A stretch of DNA of 10,613 nt from a bacterium (GTDB lineage: Bacteria > Chloroflexota > Dormibacteria > UBA8260 > Bog-877): assembly GCA_021802115.1 (NCBI GenBank), contig JAKABA010000133.1, positions 1 through 10,613 on the forward strand. The letters run 5' to 3'. The notes under the pieces are model-generated. The model made no database searches and was not told the DNA's origin. It worked only from the letters and a program-made list of their open reading frames with translations. Positions 1 through 6,754 of this stretch are shown piece after piece (the first letter of the stretch is position 1; every line of letters starts with the position of its first letter). The position numbers were made by a program, and so were the translations under genes.

Positions 1-189
1 GAGCACCACTCACCTCCCTTGAACTTGATCCGAACGCCTCTGGAGCATATCGTGGCACGGGAGCCCCCGCCCCACCGCCGGGCGACCAGGCCGCCGGAGA
101 GGCGCCCACCGTCACCACCGGCCGGCTCATTTGTCACAATCCCTTGGCGAGGAGAGTCCGCCTCTGATGGGAGGGGCAAACTGACCCTG

Positions 190-750
190 ATGGCTCAACC
201 CACCTACCGACCCGGGTCGAAGGAGGACTTCGACCGGCTCTACCAGAGCAACTACCAGCGCATCTACGCCACCGCGGTGGTGCTGCTGCGCGACCCGGCG
301 GCGGCCGAGGACTGCACCCAGGAGGCCTTCCTGCACGCCTTCCGCGCCTGGAAGCGCTGGAAGCAGGACGCGCCTGCGGAGGCCTGGCTGTACCGGATCG
401 CGATCAACACCGTGACCTCATGGCGGCGCCGGGAGCGGCTCCGGGAGGCGGGCGAGCTGGTGCGACGACTGGGTCGTCCCGCCGACCACCTGGACTCGTC
501 GCCGGTCGAGGAGCTCGACATGGTGGCAGGGTTGCGCCAGCTCCCGGTGAAACAGGCGGCGGTGATCGTCCTTCGGCACCTCCACGGTTACAGCAACCGG
601 GAGATCGCGGCCACCCTGGGGATCCCCGAGGGCACGGTCGCGTCGCGGCTCGTGGCCGGCAAGCGCCGCCTCCGGGAGCTGCTGGCGGACCGCCCTCAAA
701 GGGTGGAAATGAACAGATCGGCCAAGGCGTGCGTCCCCTCTGACAGGTAA
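190..750 (+). CDS. ECF-type RNA polymerase sigma-70 family sigma factor
   Basis: Cytoplasmic transcription initiation factor that directs RNA polymerase core to a specific promoter set. The 186-residue product has the two-domain ECF layout. Region 2 is at about residues 14-82, with the 2.2-like stretch DCTQEAFLHAFRAW and the 2.3/2.4-like WLYRIAINTVTSWRRR. Region 4 is at about 112-166, with the helix-turn-helix YSNREIAATLGIPEGTVASRL. There is no region 1.1 or 3, and the length is normal for ECF factors. The frame is open back to position 19, but the upstream residues are Pro/Arg-rich and unlike a sigma factor, so the ATG at 190 is chosen; a purine-rich GGGAGGGG lies at 170-177, rather far away. 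The next gene starts 3 nt after the stop, implying co-transcription and probably a functional pair. The ECF subgroup cannot be assigned by eye. Confidence 0.93.
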   Translation: MAQPTYRPGSKEDFDRLYQSNYQRIYATAVVLLRDPAAAEDCTQEAFLHAFRAWKRWKQDAPAEAWLYRIAINTVTSWRRRERLREAGELVRRLGRPADHLDSSPVEELDMVAGLRQLPVKQAAVIVLRHLHGYSNREIAATLGIPEGTVASRLVAGKRRLRELLADRPQRVEMNRSAKACVPSDR

Positions 751-753
751 GCC

Positions 754-1353
754 ATGGAAAGCAGCAACACACCCGACCTCGACCGGCTGCTGGAGCAGCA
801 GCTCCAGCGGGAGGTGGCCACCCATCCGGGGAGTTCCGCGGCCCCCGGGACGGCCAGGTATCACGCTGCATTCATAAGAGGAGGTATGCATATGCCGTTT
901 GTCCCGAGTTTCCTGGCCGGGCTCTCCGCCAAGGGCGCCGCCGGCCTGGCCCTGGCCGCGATCGCGGTGGGCGGTGGGGCCGCAGCCACGGTGGCCTCCC
1001 ACAGCGTCGACCCCATGAACTGGGGGCAGCTGGTGGTGGGGCAGGTGAAGACCTGCAAGGCCGAGTACGGACCGTCGGCCACCCCGTCCGCGAGCCCCTC
1101 CGTCAGCCCCGCCGCCAAGGCCAACGTCGGCCAGTGCGTGAGCGCCTTCGCCAAGACCCACGGGCAGATGGAGCGCAAGCTCCACGCCCACGCGAGCCCG
1201 AGTGGACGTCCGAGCGGACTCCCCTCCGGCCGTCCCAGCAGCCCGGGCCGGCCCAGCGGTCTGCCCACCCCGCCCGCCTTTGCCGGCAAGCCGAGCGGGC
1301 TGCCCACGCCCAAGGGAAAGGGCCGTCCGAGCGGCACCCCCAGCGGTCACTGA
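754..1353 (+). CDS. Sigma-factor-linked single-pass membrane protein, putative anti-sigma-like (A1)
   Basis: Directly downstream of the ECF sigma gene with a 3-nt gap, so probably its membrane-bound regulator, though this is inferred from position. The 199-residue product has a short N-terminal part with an amphipathic LDRLLEQQLQREV stretch (about 9-21). One hydrophobic Ala/Gly-rich segment follows at about 59-82, then a segment with two cysteines (Cys101 in KTCKAEY, Cys128 in VGQCVSAF). Residues 147-199 are a Pro/Ser/Gly-rich tail built from PSGLP/GRPSG repeats. No zinc anti-sigma HxxxCxxC motif is present. The first ATG, at 754, has only a weak AGGTAA upstream. ATGs at 886 and 892 follow a near-perfect Shine-Dalgarno sequence, so a 155/153-residue form starting there is possible. 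A decayed paralogue lies at 9550-9981. Function is unproven. Confidence 0.75.
   Translation: MESSNTPDLDRLLEQQLQREVATHPGSSAAPGTARYHAAFIRGGMHMPFVPSFLAGLSAKGAAGLALAAIAVGGGAAATVASHSVDPMNWGQLVVGQVKTCKAEYGPSATPSASPSVSPAAKANVGQCVSAFAKTHGQMERKLHAHASPSGRPSGLPSGRPSSPGRPSGLPTPPAFAGKPSGLPTPKGKGRPSGTPSGH
876..894 (+). promoter_or_regulatory. Strong internal ribosome binding site within A1
   Basis: AAGAGGAGGT at 876-885 is a near-perfect anti-16S match. It lies 1 nt before an in-frame ATG (886) and 7 nt before a second in-frame ATG (892). It is much better than the site before the annotated ATG at 754. It either marks the true start or produces a second, shorter isoform that keeps the membrane segment and tail but lacks the N-terminal cytoplasmic portion. 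Confidence 0.55.
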
Positions 1354-1386
1354 GCCCGGCTGAGCGAGAGCCGGGAATCCCGAGTC

Positions 1387-1423
1387 CTGCACCCGGTGGG
1401 TCGGTAGCGGCCCCCGGGTGCAG
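1387..1423. terminator. Hairpin between convergent A1 and B1
   Basis: A perfect 10-bp stem, CTGCACCCGG (1387-1396) with CCGGGTGCAG (1414-1423), lies between the stop codons of A1 (1353) and B1 (1438). A further GGG/CCC pairing is possible inside the loop. There is no clear T-tract, as is common in GC-rich genomes. Its position suggests a bidirectional terminator, and an equivalent palindrome occupies the same place in module copy 2. Confidence 0.6.
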
Positions 1424-1437
1424 CCCGCTCTGGCAGA

Positions 1438-1760
1438 TCAGGAGGCGATCGCCTGGCGGATCTCCGCCACCGCCTGATCCGGGTCCGCCACGTCCACCAC
1501 CAGCGCCCGGTAGTGCTCGTGCTGGAGGGAGATCACCAACTCGCGACCCCGACGGGGCAGATCCCTGACCACCGCCACTGCGGCGCAGTCGCGGGCGGCT
1601 GGCGGGAGCTGCGTCGGGGTGCCTAACCCCGTCGGCACCCATCCCTTCCTCCCACCAGAAGTACCCGCTGCCACCCCTGATCATGGGCAGAGGGGCGCCA
1701 CTCCGAGGCCTCCCAGGCTGAGCCGCCCGGCGCCGGTCAACCTCCGTTGGCTCCAGCCCT
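1438..1760 (-). pseudogene. Decayed copy of the small PH-like protein gene (B1)
   Basis: The last codons read ISLQHEHYRALVVDVADPDQ and onward to a TGA at 1440-1438. They match the C-terminus of the gene at 10067-10396 almost perfectly, and 68 nt are identical. Upstream of about 1560 the reading frame still aligns loosely (VRDLPRRGREL against VFWDVHRPGHAV) and then loses protein similarity. Nucleotide landmarks continue collinearly, for example ACCCCG at 1626-1631, CAGAGGG at 1688 and CTCCAG at 1751. The whole gene therefore seems to have been duplicated and then eroded by substitutions and indels. No family N-terminus can be read in one frame. An open frame to 1674 exists but its start is probably fortuitous. 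A short expressed C-terminal peptide cannot be ruled out. Confidence 0.75.
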
Positions 1761-1796
1761 TCGCGAGTCGCGGTTGAATCACGGAGGTCCACGGTG

Positions 1797-1845
1797 GGCA
1801 TCGAGACCCGAGGGCGTCGTTTGCTCCATCGAGTCTCGCGATGCC
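1797..1845. promoter_or_regulatory. Imperfect inverted repeat upstream of the secreted paralogue
   Basis: GGCATCGAGAC (1797-1807) faces GTCTCGCGATGCC (1833-1845), giving an 11-bp pairing with a 2-nt bulge. The sequence CATCGAG also occurs as a direct repeat inside. It lies 65 nt before the chosen start at 1911. A canonical GGAGGT (1783-1788) precedes a GTG at 1794 that opens a 20-codon Arg-rich reading frame ending at 1856, so the region could be an operator, an RNA hairpin or a leader peptide. Function is unknown. Confidence 0.3.
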
Positions 1846-1910
1846 GTCACACCTGACGCGAAGTGGTCGCGGAAGTCGCATTGTCCACCGTCGCGGCTAC
1901 GTTTCCGCGT

Positions 1911-2807
1911 ATGCACTCCGGACCGCGGATCCCCCACCTGCCCCACCGCGCGCGAGCGGGGTTGTGGCCGCTTCTGGCCACGATCGCCGTAACGATGGCA
2001 GTTGCCCTCGGACCGGTCGGTCCGAGCACCGTGCAAGCGGCGAAGAGGACGGCAACCGTCAGCGCGGCGGGGACCACCTGGCTGCTCACGCGTGCCGCGC
2101 TTACCGACGTCGCCCAGTCCTCGGCCGCCTTGGCAACGCTCGCCCAGGGCCGCGTGGTGGAACTCGTCCCGCCCAGCAGCCGGCCACTGCTTCCCCCCGG
2201 CCTGTCGATCACGCCGGCCTTCACGGTGGACAGCGTGACCGCACTCCAGTCGATGATCAGTACCGATACCGTGCCGTCCTGGGCTCGCGCGGTCCTTTTC
2301 GATGATGAGGCATGGTCATTGACACCCCTCAATGAACAGCTGTACCCGGTACAAGCTGCGCAGGCAGCGGCCACCTTGGCCCGGGCTGCCGGCCTGTCGC
2401 TCTGGTGCGCGCCGGGCCTTGACCTGGTCTCGGAGCTGGACCCCAGCGCTCCCAGCTACTGGCAGGGTTACCTCGCCCTGAATCTGGCCGGCAACATTGG
2501 GAGCGTGTGTGGCGGCCTCGACCTCCAGGCCCAGTCGCTGGAACGGAACTCGAAGACGTACCAGACGTTTGTGGCCGAGGCCGCGGCGCAGGCCACGGCT
2601 ACCCATCCCGGGGTAGCGTTGACCGCCGGGCTGAGCACCAATCCGCCGGGTCCCGCGGTGTCACTGAAGGACCTGGAGGCCGCGGTCGCGGGCACGATTT
2701 CAATCACACGCGGGTTCTGGCTGAACATCCCAAACCCCGGTCCCTGGTGTCCCAACTGTGCCCCCGCCGATCCCGCGCTCGCCGTTGAACTATTGACCTG
2801 GCTGTGA
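1911..2807 (+). CDS. Secreted protein of an unrecognised three-member family (paralogue 1)
   Basis: I do not recognise a named family. The 298-residue product begins with a basic n-region (HRARAG), a hydrophobic core (LWPLLATIAVTMAVALG) and a signal-peptidase-like site STVQA near residue 43, so it is probably Sec-exported. The mature part shares an ordered motif set with the genes at 3839-4810 and 6755-7633: FDDEAWSLTP (130-139), GLDLV, LQAQSLER (205-212), AGLSTNP (239-245), GFWLNIP (268-274) and CPNC (280-283). Alternating beta/alpha patterning and a D-x-E ending a hydrophobic strand resemble TIM-barrel glycosidases such as GH18; catalytic function is inference. The ATG at 1911 is chosen because it gives a normal signal peptide. 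A GTG at 1863 would add 16 residues, and neither start has a good ribosome site. It ends at a hairpin facing the convergent RapZ-C gene. Confidence 0.8.
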   Translation: MHSGPRIPHLPHRARAGLWPLLATIAVTMAVALGPVGPSTVQAAKRTATVSAAGTTWLLTRAALTDVAQSSAALATLAQGRVVELVPPSSRPLLPPGLSITPAFTVDSVTALQSMISTDTVPSWARAVLFDDEAWSLTPLNEQLYPVQAAQAAATLARAAGLSLWCAPGLDLVSELDPSAPSYWQGYLALNLAGNIGSVCGGLDLQAQSLERNSKTYQTFVAEAAAQATATHPGVALTAGLSTNPPGPAVSLKDLEAAVAGTISITRGFWLNIPNPGPWCPNCAPADPALAVELLTWL

Positions 2808-2850
2808 GGGCGGCCCGGGTCTCCCGGGGGCAGCGCCAACCGGGCCGCCC
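2808..2850. terminator. Bidirectional terminator hairpin between convergent genes
   Basis: A perfect 11-bp stem, GGGCGGCCCGG (2808-2818) and CCGGGCCGCCC (2840-2850), starts immediately after the TGA of the secreted paralogue and ends 39 nt before the stop of the minus-strand RapZ-C gene. The 21-nt loop holds a further CCCGGG. No T-run follows. The placement fits shared termination for both convergent units. Confidence 0.65.
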
Positions 2851-2889
2851 AAGGGCGCCAGCGAGTTACCTGTGGGGTGGTCGCACCGC

Positions 2890-3759
2890 TCAGCCTCGAC
2901 GCCGCTTGCGGACCAGGCTTCGCGACCGATCCCGCTGGGCGGACCCTGAGGGCACGGTGCCTGCGCTTTGCCGCGGCACCACGCGACCGCTGAGCTCCAT
3001 CGGGGCCACCGCACGCGGTGCCCGCACATAGGCGAGGTCCTGAGTCAAAGTCGGCGGTGGTTGTGCCAGTCTGCGTGCGGTAGCCGCTCCCGACTGGTTG
3101 ATCCGGTGGACCAGCGCGTCGGTGATCGCCTGGGACCGATGTTGGCCGCCGGTGCATCCTACGGCGATCCGGAGCACGGTGCGGCGCTGCGCGACATAGT
3201 GGGGGATCAGCTTGGTGATCAGCGACTCGAAGTGGTCCAGCAGGATCCGGGCGGCCGGCTGATTGGTGACGTAGGCAGCGACCTCGGCGTCGCCACCGGC
3301 GTGGGCGCGCAGCTGAGACACCCAGTGCGGGCTGTCCAGGCAACGAGTGTCCACCACCCAGTCCGCTCCGGCCGGGACCCCGTCCCGATAGCTGAAGTGG
3401 AAGCAGTCGACCTGCGCCTTCGCCCGCTCCCGCCAGTCGTCCAGCAACCGCCGCAGGTACGGCTCGGCCGCCGCACCCAGCTCCGGCAGGCAGGCGTGGG
3501 GTCGTCGGGGAACGAGTGCGTTCCAGCCCTCGGGGATGGCGCCCACGAAGAGGAGCCAGTAACGCACAGCGCGCTGGTCCAGCTCGACGATCCGCTCCAC
3601 TCCCCGGCGATTCTCAACCATGAGCACCAGGTCCGGGGTCTGCGTCAGATCGATTGGGCGCGGGTCATCCGCAGGCCGGGTGACGTACCCCAACTCCTCC
3701 GCCAGGCTCCTCGCCGCCGCGGAGCTCGCGCTGGTGCAAACCAGAGTCACCAAAGACAT
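2890..3759 (-). CDS. RapZ C-terminal domain protein with a non-kinase N-terminal domain
   Basis: Residues about 118-222 match the C-terminal domain of RNase adapter RapZ/YvcJ. The region opens with CFHFSYRDGVPAGADWVVDT, includes the SPHWVSQLR stretch, and carries the hallmark GCTGGQHRS (201-209). In E. coli this domain binds glucosamine-6-phosphate and the GlmZ/GlmY small RNAs, controlling amino-sugar synthesis. The usual N-terminal P-loop domain is absent, with no Walker A. Residues 1-115 instead form a smaller alpha/beta-looking region (TLVCTS strand, DLVLMVEN strand, YWLLFVGAIP strand) that I cannot assign. The tail after 240 is basic and likely disordered, ending RKRRRG. The ATG at 3759 is well supported by GGAGGTGA six bases upstream. 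It lies 79 nt downstream of the lipoprotein gene on the same strand and is probably in that operon, suggesting a link between amino-sugar supply and glycan synthesis (inference). Confidence 0.85.
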   Translation of the reverse strand: MSLVTLVCTSASSAAARSLAEELGYVTRPADDPRPIDLTQTPDLVLMVENRRGVERIVELDQRAVRYWLLFVGAIPEGWNALVPRRPHACLPELGAAAEPYLRRLLDDWRERAKAQVDCFHFSYRDGVPAGADWVVDTRCLDSPHWVSQLRAHAGGDAEVAAYVTNQPAARILLDHFESLITKLIPHYVAQRRTVLRIAVGCTGGQHRSQAITDALVHRINQSGAATARRLAQPPPTLTQDLAYVRAPRAVAPMELSGRVVPRQSAGTVPSGSAQRDRSRSLVRKRRRG

Positions 3760-3838
3760 GTGTCACCTCCCCCTTCCTGAGGAGCTTGCCGCCCCGCCAG
3801 GAACCCTGAGCAGCGTCCAACTCCCAAACCTCCCCGGG

Positions 3839-4810
3839 TCATCCGACTGCCAGCAGGACCTTGGCCCCCAGCTCGGGATCCGGGGCGGCGCACTCCGGGC
3901 AGCTCCCCCCTGGCTCGGGGATGTTTAACCAGTAACCGGAGACCAGGCGGTCGGTGGCCCGCACGTCGGCCTCGAGCTCGGCGCTGGTGACGGGCCCCCC
4001 TCCGGGATTGGCGCTGAGCCCGGCCAGGATCTCCGCCAGGGAGCCAGTGGCTCGGATCTGGCGCACGGCGCCGGCCACCAGGCTCCGGTAGGCGCTCACA
4101 GAGCGCTCCTGTGACTGGGCCTGTATCTCCAGCACGCCCCGGACCCTTCCCAGGGCTTGGGCCATCTCGCGCGGAATCCCGAGCCCGAGGTACCGGCTGG
4201 CGAGACTGCCGGCTCCGGACGCCAGGGCCTTCACCAGATCAAGCCCCGGAGCCAGGATCGGGGTCTCCGATCGGGACCGGGCCAGGTCCACGAAACGGGA
4301 CGCGTACAGTGCCCAGCGCACCCGCTCTGCGCTGGGGGTGTAGACCCAGTCCTCCGGGTCGTACAGCACCGCGCCGGGAGTCGGCGCCCCAATCCCGGGA
4401 GTCCACCTGGCGAATGCCGTCTCACTGCGGAAGCTGATCACCTCGGTCGCCGGCAGGCCCGGATACAGCGACCCCGCGGCGCCGACCAGCTCCAGCACCG
4501 TGGCCGACCGCAGGACCGCGGTCACCGGCCCCACACCGGCCATCTCCCGGATCGCCTGGGTGGTGAGGAGCCAGATCGGATGCTCGGCCATGGGCGCGGG
4601 CGGAGACCCGGAGGGGCTCACGAGCTGTGACGGCGAGCTGTGGGGGTGTTGTAGCGGCCGCACCAGCCCGCAGCTGGAGACCGCTATCGCCATCGCGACC
4701 CCGATGGCAACGGCGGGCGCTCGGACGCCACGTGGCCGACCAGGTTCGTGGGCCGCGACCGCGAGACGGCCGTCGGCGAGCCCTCTGAGTAGGCGCTCAG
4801 GCGGGCGCAT
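3839..4810 (-). CDS. Putative lipoprotein of the unrecognised three-member family (paralogue 2)
   Basis: The 323-residue product has a long N-terminus, a hydrophobic segment (about 33-46) and a lipobox-like VSSC with Cys47 as the lipidation site. A Ser/Pro linker (about 56-75) follows, consistent with membrane anchoring outside the cell. The body carries the family motifs in order: YDPEDWVYTP (150-159), PGLDLV, IQAQSQER (229-236), AGLSANP (263-269), GYWLNIP (292-298) and CPEC (304-307). Apart from the lipobox Cys, the only cysteines are the CPEC pair. The start ATG overlaps the end of the glycosyltransferase gene by 14 nt, so the two are translationally coupled and should act in one process. 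A glycan-cleaving or glycan-binding role is inferred from this coupling and from the D-x-E motif; I do not recognise the family. Confidence 0.8.
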   Translation of the reverse strand: MRPPERLLRGLADGRLAVAAHEPGRPRGVRAPAVAIGVAMAIAVSSCGLVRPLQHPHSSPSQLVSPSGSPPAPMAEHPIWLLTTQAIREMAGVGPVTAVLRSATVLELVGAAGSLYPGLPATEVISFRSETAFARWTPGIGAPTPGAVLYDPEDWVYTPSAERVRWALYASRFVDLARSRSETPILAPGLDLVKALASGAGSLASRYLGLGIPREMAQALGRVRGVLEIQAQSQERSVSAYRSLVAGAVRQIRATGSLAEILAGLSANPGGGPVTSAELEADVRATDRLVSGYWLNIPEPGGSCPECAAPDPELGAKVLLAVG

Positions 4811-6725
4811 CGCCTCCCAGCTCCATCGACCGCCCGGCGGCCCACCCGGGCAGCGGCACCCGTACGGGGCGGGTCGGCAGGGTGAGAAAGCTCTCGATCA
4901 TGATCGCCCGCCGGATCAGCACGTAGGTCGGATACCAGAGCAAGAACCACGGCAGGTAGCGGGCGTAGCCGTGGCGGACCGCCATGTAGGCGGTGCACAC
5001 CAGCATGGGCATGACCGCGGACCCGAACAGCACCAGCACATACCAGATGTTGCGGTTGCTGGACGGCTGCTCCAGGGCCCAGACCAAGGCGTACAGGTAG
5101 ACGATCGGCCTGACCATCATCATGAACCGGAAGACCGCCGCCCGGACCGTGGACAGCCAGACCCTGGGACCGGCCGATGGTCCCTGGAAGGGGCCGTGGC
5201 GCGCGAAGAGGTGGGCGCCGCTGCGATACCAGCGCAACCGTTGCTCCCGGTATCCGTGCAGGTCGGTCGGGACGTCCTCGTGGATCACGATGTCTCGATC
5301 GAGAACCGCCCGGTACCCGAGCCTGCCGATCTGCATGGTGAGGTCAGCGTCCTCGCCGTTCATCCCGATGACCATCCCTCCGACGGCGCGCACCGGTTCG
5401 GGCCGGAACGCCTGAAAGGTTCCGGGCACGCAGGGAAGAGCATCGATCGCCATCAGCCCGGGCCGCACGAACAAATACCCATAGAGGCATTCGATGAGGC
5501 GCATGCGGTGGACCCACGAGCGTCCCATGCGGGGAAACGTCGACCCCCCCACGTTGCCGACGGCGGGGTCTTGGAACCAGCGGGGCAGACATGCGAAGGC
5601 GTTCTCGCTGATGACCACATCGGCATCGATGCGAACCGCGATCGGCGCCGTGACCCGGGCCAGCGCCGCGTTCAGCGCCGCCGACTTGCCCCCATGGGCG
5701 CAGGCGATGATCTCCCCTCTGGCCGCCCTGAAGCCATTCATAGCCCGCTGGGAGATGGCGACGGTATCATCCTCCGACCCGTCGTCCGCGAGGGTCACAT
5801 TGACCTGCCCCCTGTAGTGCTGCGCCGCCCGGTCGATGGAGTCGAGAGTGTCAAGGATGCCCGGGGACTCGTTGTAGGCGCACATGATGACGTGGATGGT
5901 CGGGGTGGCGTCGCCGATCTCGGGCTCGGGATGAAACCAGTTGAAGATCCGCAGAAGCAGGATGAAGAAGGTCCAGATCAACGCGTAGGTCATGAAACCG
6001 AGAAAGATGTACAGGCTGTGGCCGAGCGCCCCCAACTTCAGGATCAGCGCCGTCCCAATGACCAAGAGGGCCACGACCGCCAGTGCGAGCAAGGATGCCT
6101 GGGCCGTGAAGGTGCCGTAGACCCGCGGCACTACCGGCACCTGGCTCGGGCGGGGCAGATAAAAGGTGGTGAAGAACACTCGCAGCATCACTGTGGCCCA
6201 CAGGACCAGGTTCAACAGGATCCCCTCCAGGCCCACGTAGGCGATGGGCAGCCGGGTCTGGGCCGAGAGCACCACCACCAAGCAGTCGAGCAGGAGGGCC
6301 ATACCCAGGTACAGAAAGGCGTGCAGCGAGACCGCGAGCTTGCGTGCGGGGGTCCCGCGCAGCACCAGTCCCAGCGCCGCGATCGCCGCTGCGATCATCA
6401 GCCGCAGCCCGGTCTCAAGGTGATTGGAGTAGGGCCCGATCACGGTCGGCGCCGGCAGGACCCAGATCGCCAGGCGCAGGACCACCGAGGCGTACACCCT
6501 GGCGAGGCTGGTCCGCAGCGCCACGATGACGACGGCATAGACGGTCAGCACGCCGAGGAATGACAGGACGCGAGTCAGGCGAACCGGTTCAGGCCCGGGG
6601 ATGACCACCAGGCCGAGGCCATCGCCCCGGTCCAGACTTGGATGGCGGCGCACCGACCAGAAGACCCAGGCAATGGACGCCGAGAAGAGGGTGACCACCA
6701 GGGCCAGGTGATAGGGTGCGATCAT
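4797..6725 (-). CDS. Multi-pass family 2 glycosyltransferase, processive glycan synthase type
   Basis: Inner-membrane enzyme predicted to polymerise and extrude a polysaccharide from a nucleotide-sugar. The cytosolic GT-A domain (about 275-510 of 642) has every processive GT2 landmark: MCAYNES (281-287), DDGS (314-317), the DxD motif in RIDADV (365-370), GED (457-459) as the general-base motif and QRLRW (495-499) as the QxxRW-type motif. About eight hydrophobic segments precede the domain (roughly 5-24, 52-70, 79-95, 108-123, 135-153, 165-187, 207-230, 237-258) and three follow (527-551, 561-583, 590-612). The N-terminal membrane part is larger than in PgaC/IcaA or NodC. The sugar cannot be told from sequence. 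It is the first gene of a minus-strand unit with the overlapping lipoprotein and the RapZ-C gene. The ATG at 6725 has a weak ribosome site. Confidence 0.92.
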   Translation of the reverse strand: MIAPYHLALVVTLFSASIAWVFWSVRRHPSLDRGDGLGLVVIPGPEPVRLTRVLSFLGVLTVYAVVIVALRTSLARVYASVVLRLAIWVLPAPTVIGPYSNHLETGLRLMIAAAIAALGLVLRGTPARKLAVSLHAFLYLGMALLLDCLVVVLSAQTRLPIAYVGLEGILLNLVLWATVMLRVFFTTFYLPRPSQVPVVPRVYGTFTAQASLLALAVVALLVIGTALILKLGALGHSLYIFLGFMTYALIWTFFILLLRIFNWFHPEPEIGDATPTIHVIMCAYNESPGILDTLDSIDRAAQHYRGQVNVTLADDGSEDDTVAISQRAMNGFRAARGEIIACAHGGKSAALNAALARVTAPIAVRIDADVVISENAFACLPRWFQDPAVGNVGGSTFPRMGRSWVHRMRLIECLYGYLFVRPGLMAIDALPCVPGTFQAFRPEPVRAVGGMVIGMNGEDADLTMQIGRLGYRAVLDRDIVIHEDVPTDLHGYREQRLRWYRSGAHLFARHGPFQGPSAGPRVWLSTVRAAVFRFMMMVRPIVYLYALVWALEQPSSNRNIWYVLVLFGSAVMPMLVCTAYMAVRHGYARYLPWFLLWYPTYVLIRRAIMIESFLTLPTRPVRVPLPGWAAGRSMELGGDAPA

Positions 6726-6754
6726 GAGCCGATTGCTCTTTCTCGCGCCCCGCG

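Larger units (their letters stand above)
940..1760. repeat. Direct repeat copy 1 of the A-B two-gene module
   Basis: This stretch (3' part of A1, terminator hairpin, minus-strand B1) is collinear with 9569-10397. By-eye alignment keeps a nearly constant offset: 8629-8630 from position 943 to 1631, then about 8636-8640 to 1750. There are therefore only a few small indels. The best block, 1466-1533, is identical to 10095-10162 over 68 nt. A second block in A, 1138-1180, differs at one base. The outer edges are fuzzy and could extend further left. Confidence 0.85.

Noticed and set aside
31..55. Possible ECF-type autoregulatory promoter (CGAAC-N15-CGTGG)
   Set aside because: Short, degenerate match in GC-rich DNA with no second occurrence upstream of other genes in the window.
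19..189. N-terminal extension of the sigma factor to position 19
   Set aside because: The extra 57 residues are Pro/Arg-rich and do not resemble a sigma factor; ATG 190 gives a standard ECF length.
1190..1353. GRPSG/PSGLP periodicity as a CRISPR-like or tandem DNA repeat
   Set aside because: Units are short and irregular and keep the reading frame; this is a low-complexity protein tail, not an array.
418..1392. 324-codon minus-strand open frame opposite the sigma factor and A1
   Set aside because: Low-complexity Gly/Arg/Pro composition, no domain, and the opposite strand encodes a clear sigma factor.
2468..3343. 291-codon minus-strand open frame spanning the convergent gene ends
   Set aside because: Crosses the terminator hairpin, overlaps the 3' half of the secreted paralogue and the RapZ domain in another frame, and shows no recognisable motif.
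4500..6563. 687-codon plus-strand open frame opposite the glycosyltransferase
   Set aside because: His/Gln/Asp/Arg/Pro-rich shadow of a real GT2 gene with all catalytic motifs on the other strand; typical antisense frame in GC-rich DNA.
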